From Microstegium vimineum (lineage: Eukaryota; Streptophyta; Magnoliopsida; Poales; Poaceae): 64,000 nucleotides of DNA. This document shows positions 21,946 through 33,597 of the stretch, piece after piece. The stretch spans positions 28,353,843 through 28,417,842 of the forward strand of contig CM039140.1 in NCBI GenBank assembly GCA_022036555.1, read 5' to 3'. The notes beneath the pieces were generated by a model. The model was not told the DNA's origin, did not search any database, and saw only the letters and a program-made list of their open reading frames with translations. Position numbers and translations under genes: made by a program. The number at the start of each line of letters is the position of its first letter. Positions within the stretch are counted from its first letter, which is position 1.

Positions 21946-24425
21946 GCTTATTCGGTCGACTTGTACAGTGTGTGGCCCTTCGCTCTCCGTATGGGACAGA
22001 GGGAAAGGAAAAGGACTGCTCCGTACGCCAGAGCCAGAGCTTTGCTTGCACGCCAGCCCTGCCACAAGGCACACTATTGGACTTGGGCTGACGTGTTCTG
22101 AAATGAAGAATCAGAACTGCGCTTGTGATGTCTTTCGGTCAGTACGGCTGCCTGACCGATCGACGTTGTGTTGTCGGTATTGGGGTCTGACTGCGCCCTC
22201 CTGTGGCCAAAAAGTGGGCGTGCCGTGTTTTTCCCGTTTGAGGAGTGATGCCAGGGCACCACTCGCTCAGTGGTCAAAACTCCGAACGACGCGCCCTGAA
22301 CCTACTGTCTTCTTGGCCATTTATAGGCCCGCCGCACCCTCTTAAAAGTAGGCACTGGCGCGCAGTGCGGTTTAATTGGGGGAGGCGAGTGTTGTAGCTT
22401 CACGGGTCGGTTGCCACGTGAGTACCCTGGCGGGCTATAAATAGGGGCAGCTGCCTATGGTAGAAGACACACAATCTCACAGCATGGCTTGCCCCATCTT
22501 CTTCCTCTGAGGCCTCGTCGGAGATACCCTTGAGCCTCCCTGGCGAACGGCCTTTTGAGAGCACACCAAGTTCAGGGGAAGTTCTGTGTTAGGGGTGTAG
22601 GTGTCCCCTCTCGCCCAGTGGTGGAATTCAGAGGAAGTTCTGCAAGGTGCGCAGAGCTTCCTCTTATCCTAGCCACTAGTAGGGCGAGAGGTTGTCACCA
22701 CCCCCTGCACGAATCGCCCCAAGGGGTGGGAGGTGTGGAGTCCATCCTTTAGCCGGATGGATGCTGCTCTCCGCTTTCAAGGGGCTGTGGCGTGCTATCC
22801 CTCCCCGCAGGGCAGTCAAGGATGTGTCCACTGGGAAAGTCATAGCAGTTCGCCCACATGATCCTAGGAGTTGGCTCATCCTTGGCTGTTCGTTGATGGC
22901 GATGTCACCGTCGGCGAGATTGGCGGACTCGGAGCTGCCACTGTATGGCGGGCTCGGAGCCGCTCACCGGCGGCATCCTTGATCATGGAGCAGCTGAGGC
23001 GGCTTAGCTGTAAAGTGCCCAACCAACTCCGGTGGAGGGAGCAACGTCGTCGCGACCCGGGGTCTCATGAAGACGAGGCAGCCGCTGTTCTCCCACAGCT
23101 GCAGTGTGCGTGGTCAGAGTGGTCAGCGGGTCGTGACGACGCCGTCTGGCGCGATCTTGTACACTAGGCAGGTGTTTCCCAGGCCCCGTGGTTGGGTTGC
23201 CTGACCTGGATTTCAGGCGTGTGGGCCGGTGGTGCCTTTTTTGCGGGCGCCTGTGTACCGTCTCTCGCTTTCGGCCCTTTTTGGCTTGGGATTTCCCTTC
23301 AGTCCACCTTGTAAACGTTTTCGTGTTTTTGGTGTCTGATGATTGGGCTTAGCCCCGTGGCTCTTCGAGAGCGTGTAACCCCTGCAAGGATTAGTATATG
23401 AAAATGAAATGAATGTTGTACGTTTACCTGTGCAGACCTCTGACGAATGAGGCTCAACGTGTTTTTTCCATCCGGTTATTCGGTTGCTCGAACCGGGGCG
23501 GGGGTGCGGTGGCAGCCCCCGAGTCCTTACTCGATGCAAGGAACTGTCTCGGGTCTCTACCGTCTTTCTATGCGTTCCCCGCGCATCTCTCCGCGAGAAC
23601 GGGGAATATGAGCCGATCCATGCTATCCTCGAGACGGACGAACCATGGATGTTCGTCGAGTTATTAACGGGCAAATCTGAGTGGGGTGTCGGTTCCCGTT
23701 CGATAGGGTTCCGACTAGTGGCCCATGCCGTGGTGCACCCCAAATCGGTTTCATCTAGTACCCGGGTCCGTTCGGTGGGTCCTGAGGGCTCGTCGCCTTC
23801 CTTCGGAGGAATACCATGAACCAATCATCCGTAAAAAACGGACTCAAATACGAACTCTAGGAACAACCTTAACATCTGATTGCCAGGCTGATGACCGCTA
23901 GTGTGTCCATTCCCTATTCGCCCCTCGCTCTGTTGTCCTGAGTCGGCCGTTTCGAACCCCGTTGGGTCGGTCTCCGTATCTCTGGACCGTAATGGGCCGT
24001 CGGGGCGTCTACAACCCCTATCCCTTTATCTTACCTGGGCCCATGGACCATCCCCGCTGGTTGCGCCATGTGTTCGTCCCTCCGACCTGCGCGTATGTTG
24101 GCCGAGCTCGAACAAGTCGGAAGTTCTTCCAAGGTGCGCTTGCGCTCGGAGAGTGTGTGCTTTGGCTGGGGACGCGTAATAAAAATCTATGCGCGCGGTG
24201 TGGTGGGGCCGGGTTGGATCCTGTAATGATGATAGATACGGGATGCGCAAGTCAGAGCGAAGAAAAAGGTGGGTGGTGTCAGTTACCTGCCATCGTGCGT
24301 GCGACTCCCGGTATTCCAGCGAACAGTGGAATCGATGCAACCGAGCGGCCGCATTAAATGCGACTGGGGACGTGGGGTCGTAGTGTGAAGAGCCGATGGT
24401 GGCGTCGCTCCGCCTTCCGGGTGCC
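21946..24425. other. G 3' region without a recognised gene
   Basis: This 2.5 kb lies between the hairpins and the promoter of the antisense gene. Frames on both strands are short or lack recognisable domains; the 203-residue minus frame at 23,213-23,824 is basic and low in family-like features. A TATAAATA at 22,436-22,443 suggests a possible second plus-strand start. I see no repeats like those of R1. Confidence 0.45.
22436..22443 (+). promoter_or_regulatory. Possible second antisense TATA box in G
   Basis: TATAAATA in GGGCTATAAATAGGGGCAG has ATGs at 22,457 and 22,484 shortly after it. No long conserved frame follows, so this could be a relic promoter or the start of a leader for the downstream antisense gene. 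Confidence 0.35.
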
Positions 24426-24433
24426 TATAAATA
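24426..24433 (+). promoter_or_regulatory. TATA box of the G antisense gene
   Basis: TATAAATA in GCCTATAAATACCCGTGCG lies 168 bp before the ATG at 24,594. The spacing and octamer match the R1 antisense gene. Confidence 0.65.
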
Positions 24434-24593
24434 CCCGTGCGCTGCATCATCCTCGTGAGCTCGTACTGTTTGCCTTCTTCACCTCCCCATCTTGCTCGCG
24501 TCGCCTCCTTCCGGATCTAGGGTTTGCACCGCCACACCTCCGTCTTAGCCACGCCTTCCGTTGCACCATCAGCCGCTTTTGGGCGCGTCTGCC

Positions 24594-27500
24594 ATGGCTG
24601 GGGAGCATCCGGAGAGGACCTGGGCCCACTGCATGCTCGAGTATGAGCGGGTCCTCGAGCTGGTAGATGCGGGGCTGCTGCGCCCCGAGCTCTCCGCCGA
24701 CGGCCACCTGGAGTGGATTGTCCCCACCAACGTTGATGTGCCGGACCTGCCAACGGGGTATGTGGTTTCCTTCCTCCCGTTCCACGAGCGCGGGTTCGGG
24801 ACGCCGCCGACTCACTTCTTCCACGGGATCCTCCACCACTACGGGATTGAGCTCCATAATCTCAATCCCAACTCCGTCCTCCACCTTGCGGCCTTCGCGG
24901 CAATGTCGGAGGGGATGCTAGCGGTGGAGGTGGACTTCGCCCTGTGGAAGTTTTTCTTCAGGGCGTTGGTGTTACTCGTCAACTCCGGTGGCGTGAGGTC
25001 AGTGGTGCCATGCAGGGGGTGCGCGCTCAGCCTTCGCCCCACCAACTCAGAGTTCTACATGTCGGCGTGGGTGATTTCGTCTAATCGGGGGTGGCACTCG
25101 TAGTGGTTCTACATTCGGAACCACCCCGAGGCGCCGCTCTCGGCTTACACGGGCCGCCGCTTTCCGAGGAGCTCCCCAGCTAGCATTATGGCCCGAACCC
25201 CCATGAACTCACGGGGATAGAGCCCTACCTCCGGAGCTTGACGCGGCTTCGGGACCAGGGGCTGCACTTCACAGGGGTCGTTGCGCAGTTCCTACAGCGC
25301 CGGGTGCTCCTGCTCATGGAGCGAGAGCGCCAGCTGCACGAGATGGTGCCTGGTGCATCGCGCGAGTTGTCCGCCATGGCGGAAGAGGAGCTGAGCTTCG
25401 AACGCACGGTCGTCATCATGAAAAGGTTGCTGGGGAACACGTTCACCATCGATGACATCAACCGCTGCCCCCCAATGCGCCCAGATCTTGGGTTCGTCGC
25501 ATTGGTGAGTTTAGACATCGTGGCATCGATTTTATTTTCTTCCCGCGCTGCCTCTCCTTGGTCATGTTAACCCGTGCATCTCCTGTTCTTCCTCCGCAGG
25601 GGCCCCGTTCGATGGCTCGCCACGGGGCCGCCCCCCTTCCCGTTCCGCTGGCACAGCAGACGGCGAACAGGGAGCGGAGGCCATCGAGAGGAAGAAGAAG
25701 AAGGCTAACAAGGCCTTGAAGCGCACGCAGTTGGACTAGCAACGGGCTAGGCAACGCCGCGCGGGAGAGCCGGAGGAGGAGTGGCCCACTGAGTCCGACG
25801 AGGACTGGGAGAACCTCAGCGACGATGACAACGACGATGATGACGATGATGGTGAAGACAGGCGTCCTCTGTCCGAGGTGGTTCTTGCGCTGTTGGCGGC
25901 AGGGACATTGCGTTACCTCGCTGGGGCTGCGCCGATGGTGGAGGTACCCCCGGTCAGGACACTCGGCACGCATTTGGTCCCCGGGGGTTCCGGGAGCGGT
26001 GTTGCCGGTGGTGCCCCGGACACTCCCCACTCCGCCCCGTTCGAGGGGGGCGAGCGGAGCGGCGGTTCGGGCCCCGCCAGTCGCGGCGAGGAGGAGCCGA
26101 AGCGGAAACGGGTCCGCGTCTTCTCCCCGCGGTAAGTTTGTATTATTTGATGTCTTTCTCCACCCTCCTATTGAAGAGAGGTTGCTCGTGACTTGACTGT
26201 GCGTGATGGGTGTTTCAGGGTCGTCGGGGGCCCCGCACACACGGGATGGAAGAGACTGTGTCAGGGGGCGCCGTCCACCGGTGAGAGGCAGAGCGGTGCT
26301 GCCCCGCCCCCTGGTTCGACGGGTGCCGCTGGGACCGAGGGTGAACCAATCCCGAGCGACGCCGCGGACGCCGTCGTCGCCGTGACCCCGATGGCCCTTG
26401 CAGCCGCGGGCCACGTGGGCGCCGCGCCGTCCTCTCCTCCGGAGGTGGTGGACGTCAATGACTCTGGGGAGGAGGGCAGCCTAGGTGACCCCATGGCCGT
26501 GGACGCCGGGGAGGACCAGGCGGTCGGAGTGCCGGTGGTCGAGGGGTGGCGACCCCGGTGGGCGAGGCCGATGGGGGTGGCCCTGAGGTCATTGATGGAA
26601 ACGCGAGCCTCCCGGCCGTGACGCCCGGGGTCGAGACGGCAGCAAGCGAAGAGGGCCTACTGGGCAGCCCCCTTCCCCCCAATGTGCTGGCGTGGGGTTC
26701 GGCTGGCGCCCGGTGGTTCACCGAGGAGGAGGTAGCGGCCGCCCGTGCGTCAAAAGCCGTTCTCTCCCAGTCCAGCACGACCTCGCCGGGCGATGCGGCT
26801 GGCGCTGGGGGGACGCCGCCCCTGGAGTCCTGTGCCAGCTTGGTCCTGACCACCGTTCCTTCTGGGACGGAGATCCGATTGCCTGGGTTGACCGGGAGAA
26901 CCTGGGGGTGCCGGTGTTCGTGCTGGACGACCAGCGCGAGCTCTGGCACTGGAAACGTGTGGTTGACTCCCGTCGGGAGCACGATCATCTTGTTGCGCGC
27001 GCAGTGGAGCTGATCCAGAGGGCGGTCGCGTCACTTTACGATGACCTCTCCCATCATGGCAATGTGAGAGGCCGCTCAATCGTAAATATTGCTTGTTCTT
27101 TCTTGTCGACTTCTTGACTTCACCCTCCGTGCAGATCCTGATGGCTACGAGCGCCAGGAAGTCTGAATTCCTCCACCGCGAGGTCAGTTGGTGGGATCCT
27201 GGGTCATGGACATCCGCCGGGGAAGCCGACGTGGCCGAGGAGCTCGTCGTGGCTCGTCGTCGCGTGGTGGAGTTGGAGGAGCAGCTGAGCGCCTCGGAGT
27301 CGAGGGTGATGGACGCCCAAGCGCTGGCGCGCCAGAGCGCCGCCAGCGCCGAGCGGATCAAGCGAGAGCAGGGCGAAGCTCGTGCCGATGCTGAGGCCGT
27401 CCATAAGATGCTGGAGGATGAGCGTGCGGCGTGTCAGGCTGAGGTCGAGTGCCTGACGGCCGAGTGCAGCGCTGAGGGGGAAGCGCGACGCCGGGCCTTC

Positions 27501-28169
27501 TCGGTGCTAGTCTCCATGGAGGAGCGCAACACCATGCGATGCCAGCGCGACAACAACTGCCAAGAGTGTGACGACGCCGTGGCCCGCTTCGAGGACCTGT
27601 CCACCAGAGCGCGCGAGCGTAGTGTTGACGCCGACCGAAGGATTCTAGAGTTCTCCACTCGGGTCGGTGAGTTGACGACGGTTGTTATGCAACTTCGCAC
27701 CACGGCTGACGGCGTGATGCGGGAGAATGAAGGTGCGTCACCTTTCTTTGCCCCTTTGCTCTGATAAATTTTTGTCAAGTTTGGAGGTTGAGACCCCCTT
27801 CTTGTCGCCCCAAAACTGCGTGCTAGTGCGCAAGAGTCGCAGGCGCTGCGCGAGGCTATGCACGGAGTGTGCGACCTTTTCGGCGTGCCAGTCGAAGGGG
27901 ATGGACCCGACTCGGCCCGGAACCGTGTTGGCCTGCTCTAGGAGCGGGGCCAAGCTCGGATCCGGGAGGCGCTGCATATCGGAATCCATCGCAAGATGGC
28001 CATCGCCGCCTGCCTCTACGACGCAGTGGCTCCCACGCTCGTCAGCGACGGCTACCACCAGGACGCTCCAGAGGAGCTGCTGGACCAGATTGAATCTGCT
28101 ACGGAGGAACCTGCTACGGTTTTGGCCGCCAAGCTCGAGGGTGGGATCTTTCCGCCGCCAGAAGAGTGA
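24594..28169 (+). pseudogene. G antisense accessory gene, PF04195 (Transposase_28) type
   Basis: The ATG at 24,594 opens MAGEHPERTWAHCMLEY. Conserved stretches follow: LEWIVPT, GYVVSFLPFHERGFG, GILHHYGIELHNLNPN and FYMSAWVIS. A TAG near 25,101 (probably from CAG) interrupts the domain. Introns with GT/AG ends are visible near 25,504-25,600 and 26,132-26,219, and another donor follows GAGAATGAAG at 27,730. Exons after the domain encode an acidic Asp-rich run (~25,825-25,865), a KRKRVRVF nuclear-localisation-like patch (~26,100-26,125), and a long Glu/Ala/Arg coiled coil (27,140-27,730). The last exon ends GGIFPPPEE with TGA at 28,167-28,169, matching the end of the R1 homologue. The function is unknown; the layout suggests a nuclear protein that forms oligomers. 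Large minus-strand frames here are shadows. Confidence 0.8.
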
Positions 28170-28760
28170 CCATGCGTGGTTAGTGGCCAGGGCTGAGGGC
28201 CCTTGTAAGAAAAACTTAATTTTATCCCTTGCTATGACATGCCCTTGGAGGGCTTTGGACAAGTTGGATTTCTCCTAGTTAGCTTGATTTTAAGTTTGCT
28301 TATTTTCTGGTTTCCACATTTTCCCCGTTTCGACCTACTTGCTCTACCTTTCCTGATAAAAGGTTTGATCTGCTCGGGTGGGCAGCCGGGTGTAAGTACT
28401 TGGCTCCGGGGGGCCGGAGTACCCCACGGCCCGTTGCCGCGGCCCGGTGAGACTTTCTCTCTTGACCGGGAAAAGCGAAGTTTTCATTCAGCGGGAAAAA
28501 GTGCGTTTTTTTGCACAAAAATTTTTTGGAGAGAAAAACAGGGGGTCCCCCCCCTTTCTAGCCCAGGAGCGAGGTGTGCCCTGGCCCGCGCTGAGAGTGC
28601 ACCTTTCTAAGCGATTGGTCTGAGAGTTCCCGCATTCTTATTCCTTGAACTTTTTGCTTAAGAAAGATTACATGCGTATGTACAATGCGCTAGATACACT
28701 AAATATCAGTAGGAAAATGACATAGCTGTTGATGCTCAGGGCGTCCGAGCTCTTCGTTCT
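28170..28760. other. Spacer between the G antisense gene and protease
   Basis: Convergent 3' ends of the two G transcripts meet here. There is no trace of reverse transcriptase, RNase H or integrase on either strand, which is the main evidence that G is non-autonomous. A G/C homopolymer patch lies near 28,530-28,560. Confidence 0.6.
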
Positions 28761-29500
28761 CTAGGGGTTGACGTCCATCTTGTCTGCGGCCTCGATCGCC
28801 GCCACCAGCTCCTCGCTGCGCACCTTGGCCATGGCGTTCTCGCAGCAGTCCACCTCGCACTGGTATGCCACCTTGAGGTCGGAGGTGACTGTGATGATGC
28901 CACATGGCCCCGACATATTAAGCTTGAGGTGGACTTCGCTCCGGTAGTTGGGGACGGCCATGAACTTCACGTAGCATGGCCTTCCTAAACACGCGTGATA
29001 CGTCCCGCGGTAGCCCACGACCTCGAAGGTGAGGACCTCGCTCCGGAAGTTGTCCGGCTCTCCGAAGGTAACGGGCAGGTCGATCTATCCCAACGGCACC
29101 GTTTGTCTTCCGGGGATGATTCCCTAGAAGGGAGCCCCCGAGGATCAGAGCTTCTCCCTACGTAGGCCGAGGGCCTCGAAAGCGTTGTAGTACATGATGT
29201 TGAGGTTGCTGCCCTCGTCCATTAGCACCTTGGTGAAGCGCACGTTCCCTATGACCGGGTCCACGACGAGTGGATAACGACCCGTATGGGGAATGTGGCT
29301 CGGGTGATCGTCTCGACCGAACGTGATGTCGGACTTCGACCAGTCGAGGAAGGCCGGAGTTGTCGGGGCGACTACGAAGACCTCCCGCCGCTCCTTGTTC
29401 TGTCGGCGCTTGCAGCCATAGGCCTCCGAGCCCCCGAAGATCATGAGGCACTTGTTTACGTGGGGGTAGGAGTCTTCGCGACCTCCGTCCCCGTCCAAGT
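28761..29500 (-). pseudogene. G aspartic protease
   Basis: On the minus strand the segment DHPSHIPHTGRYPLVVDPVIG leads to the active-site region LMDEGSNLNIMY near 29,200-29,235. R1 has LMDGG at this place, so here the first Gly after the catalytic Asp has become Glu, which should damage the enzyme. The second conserved part (GRPCYVKFMAVPNYR) lies at about 28,945-28,990, and the frame ends KMDVNP with a stop at 28,761. The two halves are in different frames. Nothing pol-like follows. Confidence 0.82.
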
Positions 29501-29559
29501 CCTTCGGCTGCTTCGGCTCATCCTTGTCAGGAACGGCTTTGAACTATCTGGCCATCATA

Positions 29560-31728
29560 TCACATTACTGGAGTGTGTGCTTGATCGGCCCATTGTGGTA
29601 CGGGCACGACTTGGTGAGCATGTCGTCGAACTTTCCCCCCTTCTTTCCGCCCTAGGGACGGGGGGTCTTGCGGTCCGCTGCCGCGACCACGTTGCCGCCA
29701 CCACCACGCTGCGGCTTGCCCTTCTTCTTGTTCATGTTCTGGGCACGGTTGGAGCCGCCTTTGCCAGCGTCCTCCATTTCCTTGGCCTTCCCCTTGTCGG
29801 GGTGGAAGATTTCACCGACTGCCTCTTCGCCCGACGCGTAACTCGTGGCAATGACGACGAGTTGTTTGGTGGTGCGAGGGTTGCTGCGGCCCAGCTCGTG
29901 GACAAACTGCTTGGAGGTGGTGTCCGCGAGAAACGCCCCGACCACGTCCGCGTCGGCCGTGGTCGGAAGCTTTGTGCACTGCTGGGAGAAGCAATGGATG
30001 TAGTCCCGGATGGACTCGTCCGACTTCTGCCTGCAGCTACGGAGGTCCCAGGTGTTCCCTGGGCGTGTGTAGGTGCCTTGGAAGTTCCCAATGAAGGCCT
30101 GTCACAGGGAGCTCCACCCATCGATGGTGTTGGGGGGTAGATGCTCGAGCCACGTGCGGGTCGAGTCTGAGAGGTGGAGAGGGAAGTTACGGATGATGAA
30201 CTCGTCATCGTCCGTGCCGCCGGCCTGGCAGGCGAGGCGGTAGTCGTCAAGCCAGAGCCCGGGGGTCGTTTCCCCGGAGTACCGGATGATGTTGGATGGT
30301 TTCTGGAACCGCTGCGGGAACGGTGCGCGGCGAATGCAGCGAATGTAGGCCAAAGGGCCCGTTGGCTCCGGAGTGGGAGGCCGATCTTCTTCGCTGTCAT
30401 ATCGGCCACCACGAGGAACATTGTAGCCTCTGCTTGCACCGTCCCGCTTGGCGTGCTTGCGCACGTCGAGCGTGTCGCGCGTGTCGCGCTTGTCGCCTAT
30501 GCAAGCATGAACCGTCGAACGTCGGCGTTCGCCCGGCGTGGGATCCTGGTGAACTGATCCCTTGCGGTTGTTGGGCGCCGTGCCAGCCGGATGGCCTGTT
30601 GGGCCGCGGCTCGCTCCAGAAGGGACTTCATCTCGTCATGACAAGCTTCCCATCGGGAGCGTCAGGGACCGGAAGGTTGCGGAGCAGCATTCTCGCTGCC
30701 GCGATGTTCTGGCTCGCCCGCGCGAATTGCGGCATACCGTGTTCGTCGTTGTTGATGCGATGGTGCACCGTCCGGGCTTCCCTACGAGCGCAGGGCTCTT
30801 TGGGGTCCCTGGCGGCTTCACGTTCGAGCTTTTCGCGCTCGAACATTACCTTCCGCTGATGCTTCGTGAGTTGCTGTTCCATGTCGCGGAGATCGTGAAG
30901 CTATCATTGCCGGGAATCCAAAGGCTATGGGTCGCCCCGTGGTGTGGGTAACGGAGCATCCGTCTCGCCCACGGGCGTGTGGACGCCGTCCCCATCCTTG
31001 TCTTTGATGAGAGTGGCGTCGACCGCCACGCCGGGTGGTGGTGAGGCACTCGCGGCCGCGGCTGGCACTGCGGTCGCTCGAGCCGGACCCGAGTAGGTAA
31101 TCACTGGGGTGCAGGAAACCGTAGAAGGCCTCCTTATCCCACAGACCTTCAAAGTCCAGGGGCTCCCAGGGATCAATGCTCCCGCGGCTGGAGTCGGCGT
31201 AAGAGGTGGCTTCCGAGCTCGTAAGGAGGTCAGAGACGGACCGGAGGTGGTGGGACGCGAGCCCAATGCATGTCCCCTCTGTGGGGTCAGCACCGAAACC
31301 CGCGGCCACCATCTCTGAATAAGATGCGGTGGCGTTCCGCATGCCGTGCGGTAGCACCTTCGGAACGGGCGTATTGATGAGCCCGGGAGAGAGCGGTTGT
31401 CCTCCCGCGAGCTGCGCCGTCACGTTGGTGAACGCGAAGTAGAGGTTGTGCAGGGACCCCTGAGTCGGCTAGGGACCCATCAAGGTGTCGAGCTGGCGCT
31501 CGAACCCGGGGTAGTCGGCTCGTGGGACGGCTGTCCCCTAGCGTTTTGCCCCCCGGAGGGAGACAAGCCAAGGTGGGCCATGGACGTGGAGATGGCGTCC
31601 ACAGTTACCTCGGATGATACTGTGGGGCGATGAAGGACCAGGTTAGCCCCCTGCCTGTGGCACTAGTAGTCCAGGATGCCAAAACGAACGTTGGAGCCTG
31701 GCGAGAAATCTACGTGACGAGTTGCCAT
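29560..31728 (-). pseudogene. gag: G gag, decayed
   Basis: Gag begins with ATG at 31,728 (MATRHVDFSPGSNVRFG), 33 nt after the primer-binding site. The capsid-like core is at 30,464-30,102 (GETTPGLWLDDYRLACQAGG and WLEHLPPNTIDGW). A Lys-rich linker with GKAKEMEDAGKGG follows at about 29,810-29,760. Frameshifts near 30,850, 30,600 and 30,000 and several stops divide it into at least five pieces. It is close to R1 gag in sequence. Confidence 0.82.
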
Positions 31729-31760
31729 CTAAAATTCAAAAATGCAGGTGACACGCAAAG

Positions 31761-31780
31761 TCCCCTACCTGGCGCACCAA
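31761..31780 (-). other. G primer-binding site
   Basis: On the minus strand TTGGTGCGCCAGGTAGGGGA follows the 5' LTR end ACACCAACA. It differs from the R1 site at one position in the shared core. Confidence 0.8.
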
Positions 31781-31781
31781 C

Positions 31782-32004
31782 TGTTGGTGTCTAAAATGGC
31801 GGGGTCTAGAAACCAGCTGGTGAATTTCTAAGCGTGTCAAAGATCGGATGGTTACGCTCGGAGAACATAGGGTTTATACTGGTTCGGGCACGAACGCCCT
31901 ACGTCCAGTTTGTTGCGGAGTCGTGTTACCGAGCGTGGAGTGCTCGTAGAGGGGAGCTACCAGCAATGGTGAGAGAGGGAAGTTGGTTCCTAGGTCTTGT
32001 GCAC
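31782..32004 (-). mobile_element. G 5' LTR, inner piece
   Basis: This piece matches 20,789-21,011 of the 3' LTR, including the TAAAATGGCGGGG tip and the GTTACGCTCGGAGAAC stretch. Similarity stops abruptly at GGTCTTGTGCA, where mitochondrial-like sequence begins with the shared bases GCA. The LTR part equivalent to 21,012-21,252 is missing. Confidence 0.9.
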
Positions 32005-32481
32005 CTATTTGTATCTATTTAGTGATCAGTCTGCTAGTTTCTTTGATTCTTTCCGTGACGCGAAACCCATCATTGGCTGAAATTATTCAGACCATTTTTC
32101 CTAGTGTCATTCTATTCTTCATTGCTACTGTTGTCATTCTTTTTTCTTTTGTTATTAAGAATAAGAAAGCTAAGGTCCAATATATCTCCTCCTCTTTTGA
32201 TTTTATTATGTTGAGATATCCTTCTTTGTTATTGTTTATAAAAGTTACCTTTTTGCTTTTTGTTCTTTTATCGGGTTATACTACCCCTACTACTACTAGT
32301 GTCCCATCTAGATGGGTCCTGCTTTTTTATGATCACACTCCCACCGGAGGTTCAAAGCCCACAGGCTCTAGCTCATTTAGAAGGGCTCAACTTCTATCTG
32401 AGCCTTTACGACCAAGATCCGGAGTGGGTTGCGTTCATTCAGCAGGAGCTGAATCACAACAAGGCTCTGATTCAGCTCCTG
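32001..32481 (+). other. Mitochondrial-like chimeric filler (nad3-like start, cox2-like piece)
   Basis: From 32,001 the plus strand encodes APICIYLVISLLVSLI, which I recognise as the start of plant mitochondrial NAD3. At 32,079-32,127 it encodes EIIQTIFPSVILFFIA, very like an internal part of mitochondrial COX2. The sequence in between and after (to 32,481) is AT-rich and hydrophobic when translated, and I cannot assign it. The segment sits exactly between a broken G LTR and a duplicated T fragment, as filler DNA would. The identification rests on remembered protein families and was not searched. It is not a functional gene here. Confidence 0.65.
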
Positions 32482-32602
32482 ACAACTTCAATCTTGTCTC
32501 CGATCCACTGTACAAGGCTCTGATGCATGGTAGAAGGAATACAATAATTGGCGTGGATCCAATCCCTTCCTAAGAGCAAGTTGTAGGTGCCTTTGCCATT
32601 GA

Positions 32603-33313
32603 TTACAAAAAACGTTGTCGGCAAGTTTTACTGCCGATGGTTAAGTCAACACATACGGCTCCCATAGCTGTCGACACATTGACTTCAAAGTCCTTGAGCT
32701 TCATGTCCGTTTTGACCAAGTCTTGATCGCCTTCCCCAAGTTTTCTGAACACGACATATGACATTATATTGATTGACGCGCCGCCATCTACCAGCATCTT
32801 TGTCATAGGCTGTCCATCCACTTTACCTTTAACGAATAGAGCCCTCAGGTGCTGCCTCTCATCATCGGTAGGCTTTTCGAAGACAGCCGTCATCGGATCC
32901 AGCACCAATTGTGCCATCTCAGCAGCCTCCTCATCATCGCTGACAGGTGTCATGAACTCCATCGGCAACATGACGACCATATTGATCTCTGCCGATGGAT
33001 CCCTGTCCTTGCGCTTTGGCCTCCACTGCTTTTCTCTTGAGGGTTCTTCATTGTCATACAGGTCATTGCGGCGTTTGCGCTGAATCCTCCTTTTCTGAGT
33101 CTTTGTCAGACCCTTGGGGCACCATCGAGGAAGCTTGGTTTTCCAGACAGGCTGGTGCTGCTTTCCACTGCTTGCATCGGTACTTCTTCCGATGTTGAGA
33201 TCTCTGGAGAATATTTCTTTGCCAGACACTCTTGCATTGGCCATCTCCTCCAGCTCTTCTTGATCAACACGTCTGCCAAGCCTGTTATGGGCACTAAGCT
33301 TGCCCCCAATCAA
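32603..33313 (-). pseudogene. T protease, duplicated copy A
   Basis: This repeats the protease found at 44,803-45,684, with LVDGGASINIMSYVVF around the active site. A one-base loss near 32,620 (one A fewer than in copy B) shifts the frame and ends it in TCRQRFL. Copy B instead has a one-base loss near 44,935, where copy A is correct. So each copy was broken independently after duplication. Confidence 0.85.
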
Positions 33314-33597
33314 TCCCTATCAGCAATCGGTATTGGCAACATCTCTTCATCGGCAATCAGCATCATCTTCTCATCGGCAATCGGCATCGGCAACTTTATA
33401 GCTTAGGTCACTCGACTTCACCAATTAACCCTTGTCAGCAAGGATCATCCAGCCTCTATCGGCAACACACTTAGTCTCCCCACAACACACTCCCATCGGC
33501 AATATTGACTCACGACTTCCCGATGCCGATGGAAAACGGCTGCTGATCAACACAAGTCTTAGCTCATTTGACACGTGCCGAAAAACGGTGTCAACAA
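33307..33597 (-). mobile_element. T LTR start fragment, copy A
   Basis: On the minus strand this runs from TGTTGACACCG for about 290 bp and is then joined straight to protease sequence. It matches the corresponding 290 bp of the full LTR at 36,542-37,656. The joint lies at CCAATCAATCC, present on both sides, so a short-homology deletion is likely. Confidence 0.85.

Noticed and set aside
23213..23824. Minus-strand frame of 203 residues in the G 3' region
   Set aside because: It is basic and lacks any recognisable domain. A chance frame in GC-rich DNA is more likely, although I cannot fully exclude a lineage-specific protein.
25458..26414. Minus-strand frame of 318 residues inside G
   Set aside because: It lies opposite the plus-strand exons of the PF04195-type gene in very GC-rich DNA. 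The opposite strand has the family motifs and splice sites; this one has none.
26455..26988. Minus-strand frame of 177 residues
   Set aside because: It is a Pro/Ala-rich shadow of the accessory gene region.
31983..32573. A membrane protein gene of 196 residues
   Set aside because: The frame crosses three unrelated segments: G LTR, the mitochondrial-like filler and a T fragment. Hydrophobic text comes from nad3-like and cox2-like pieces, so it is a chance fusion.
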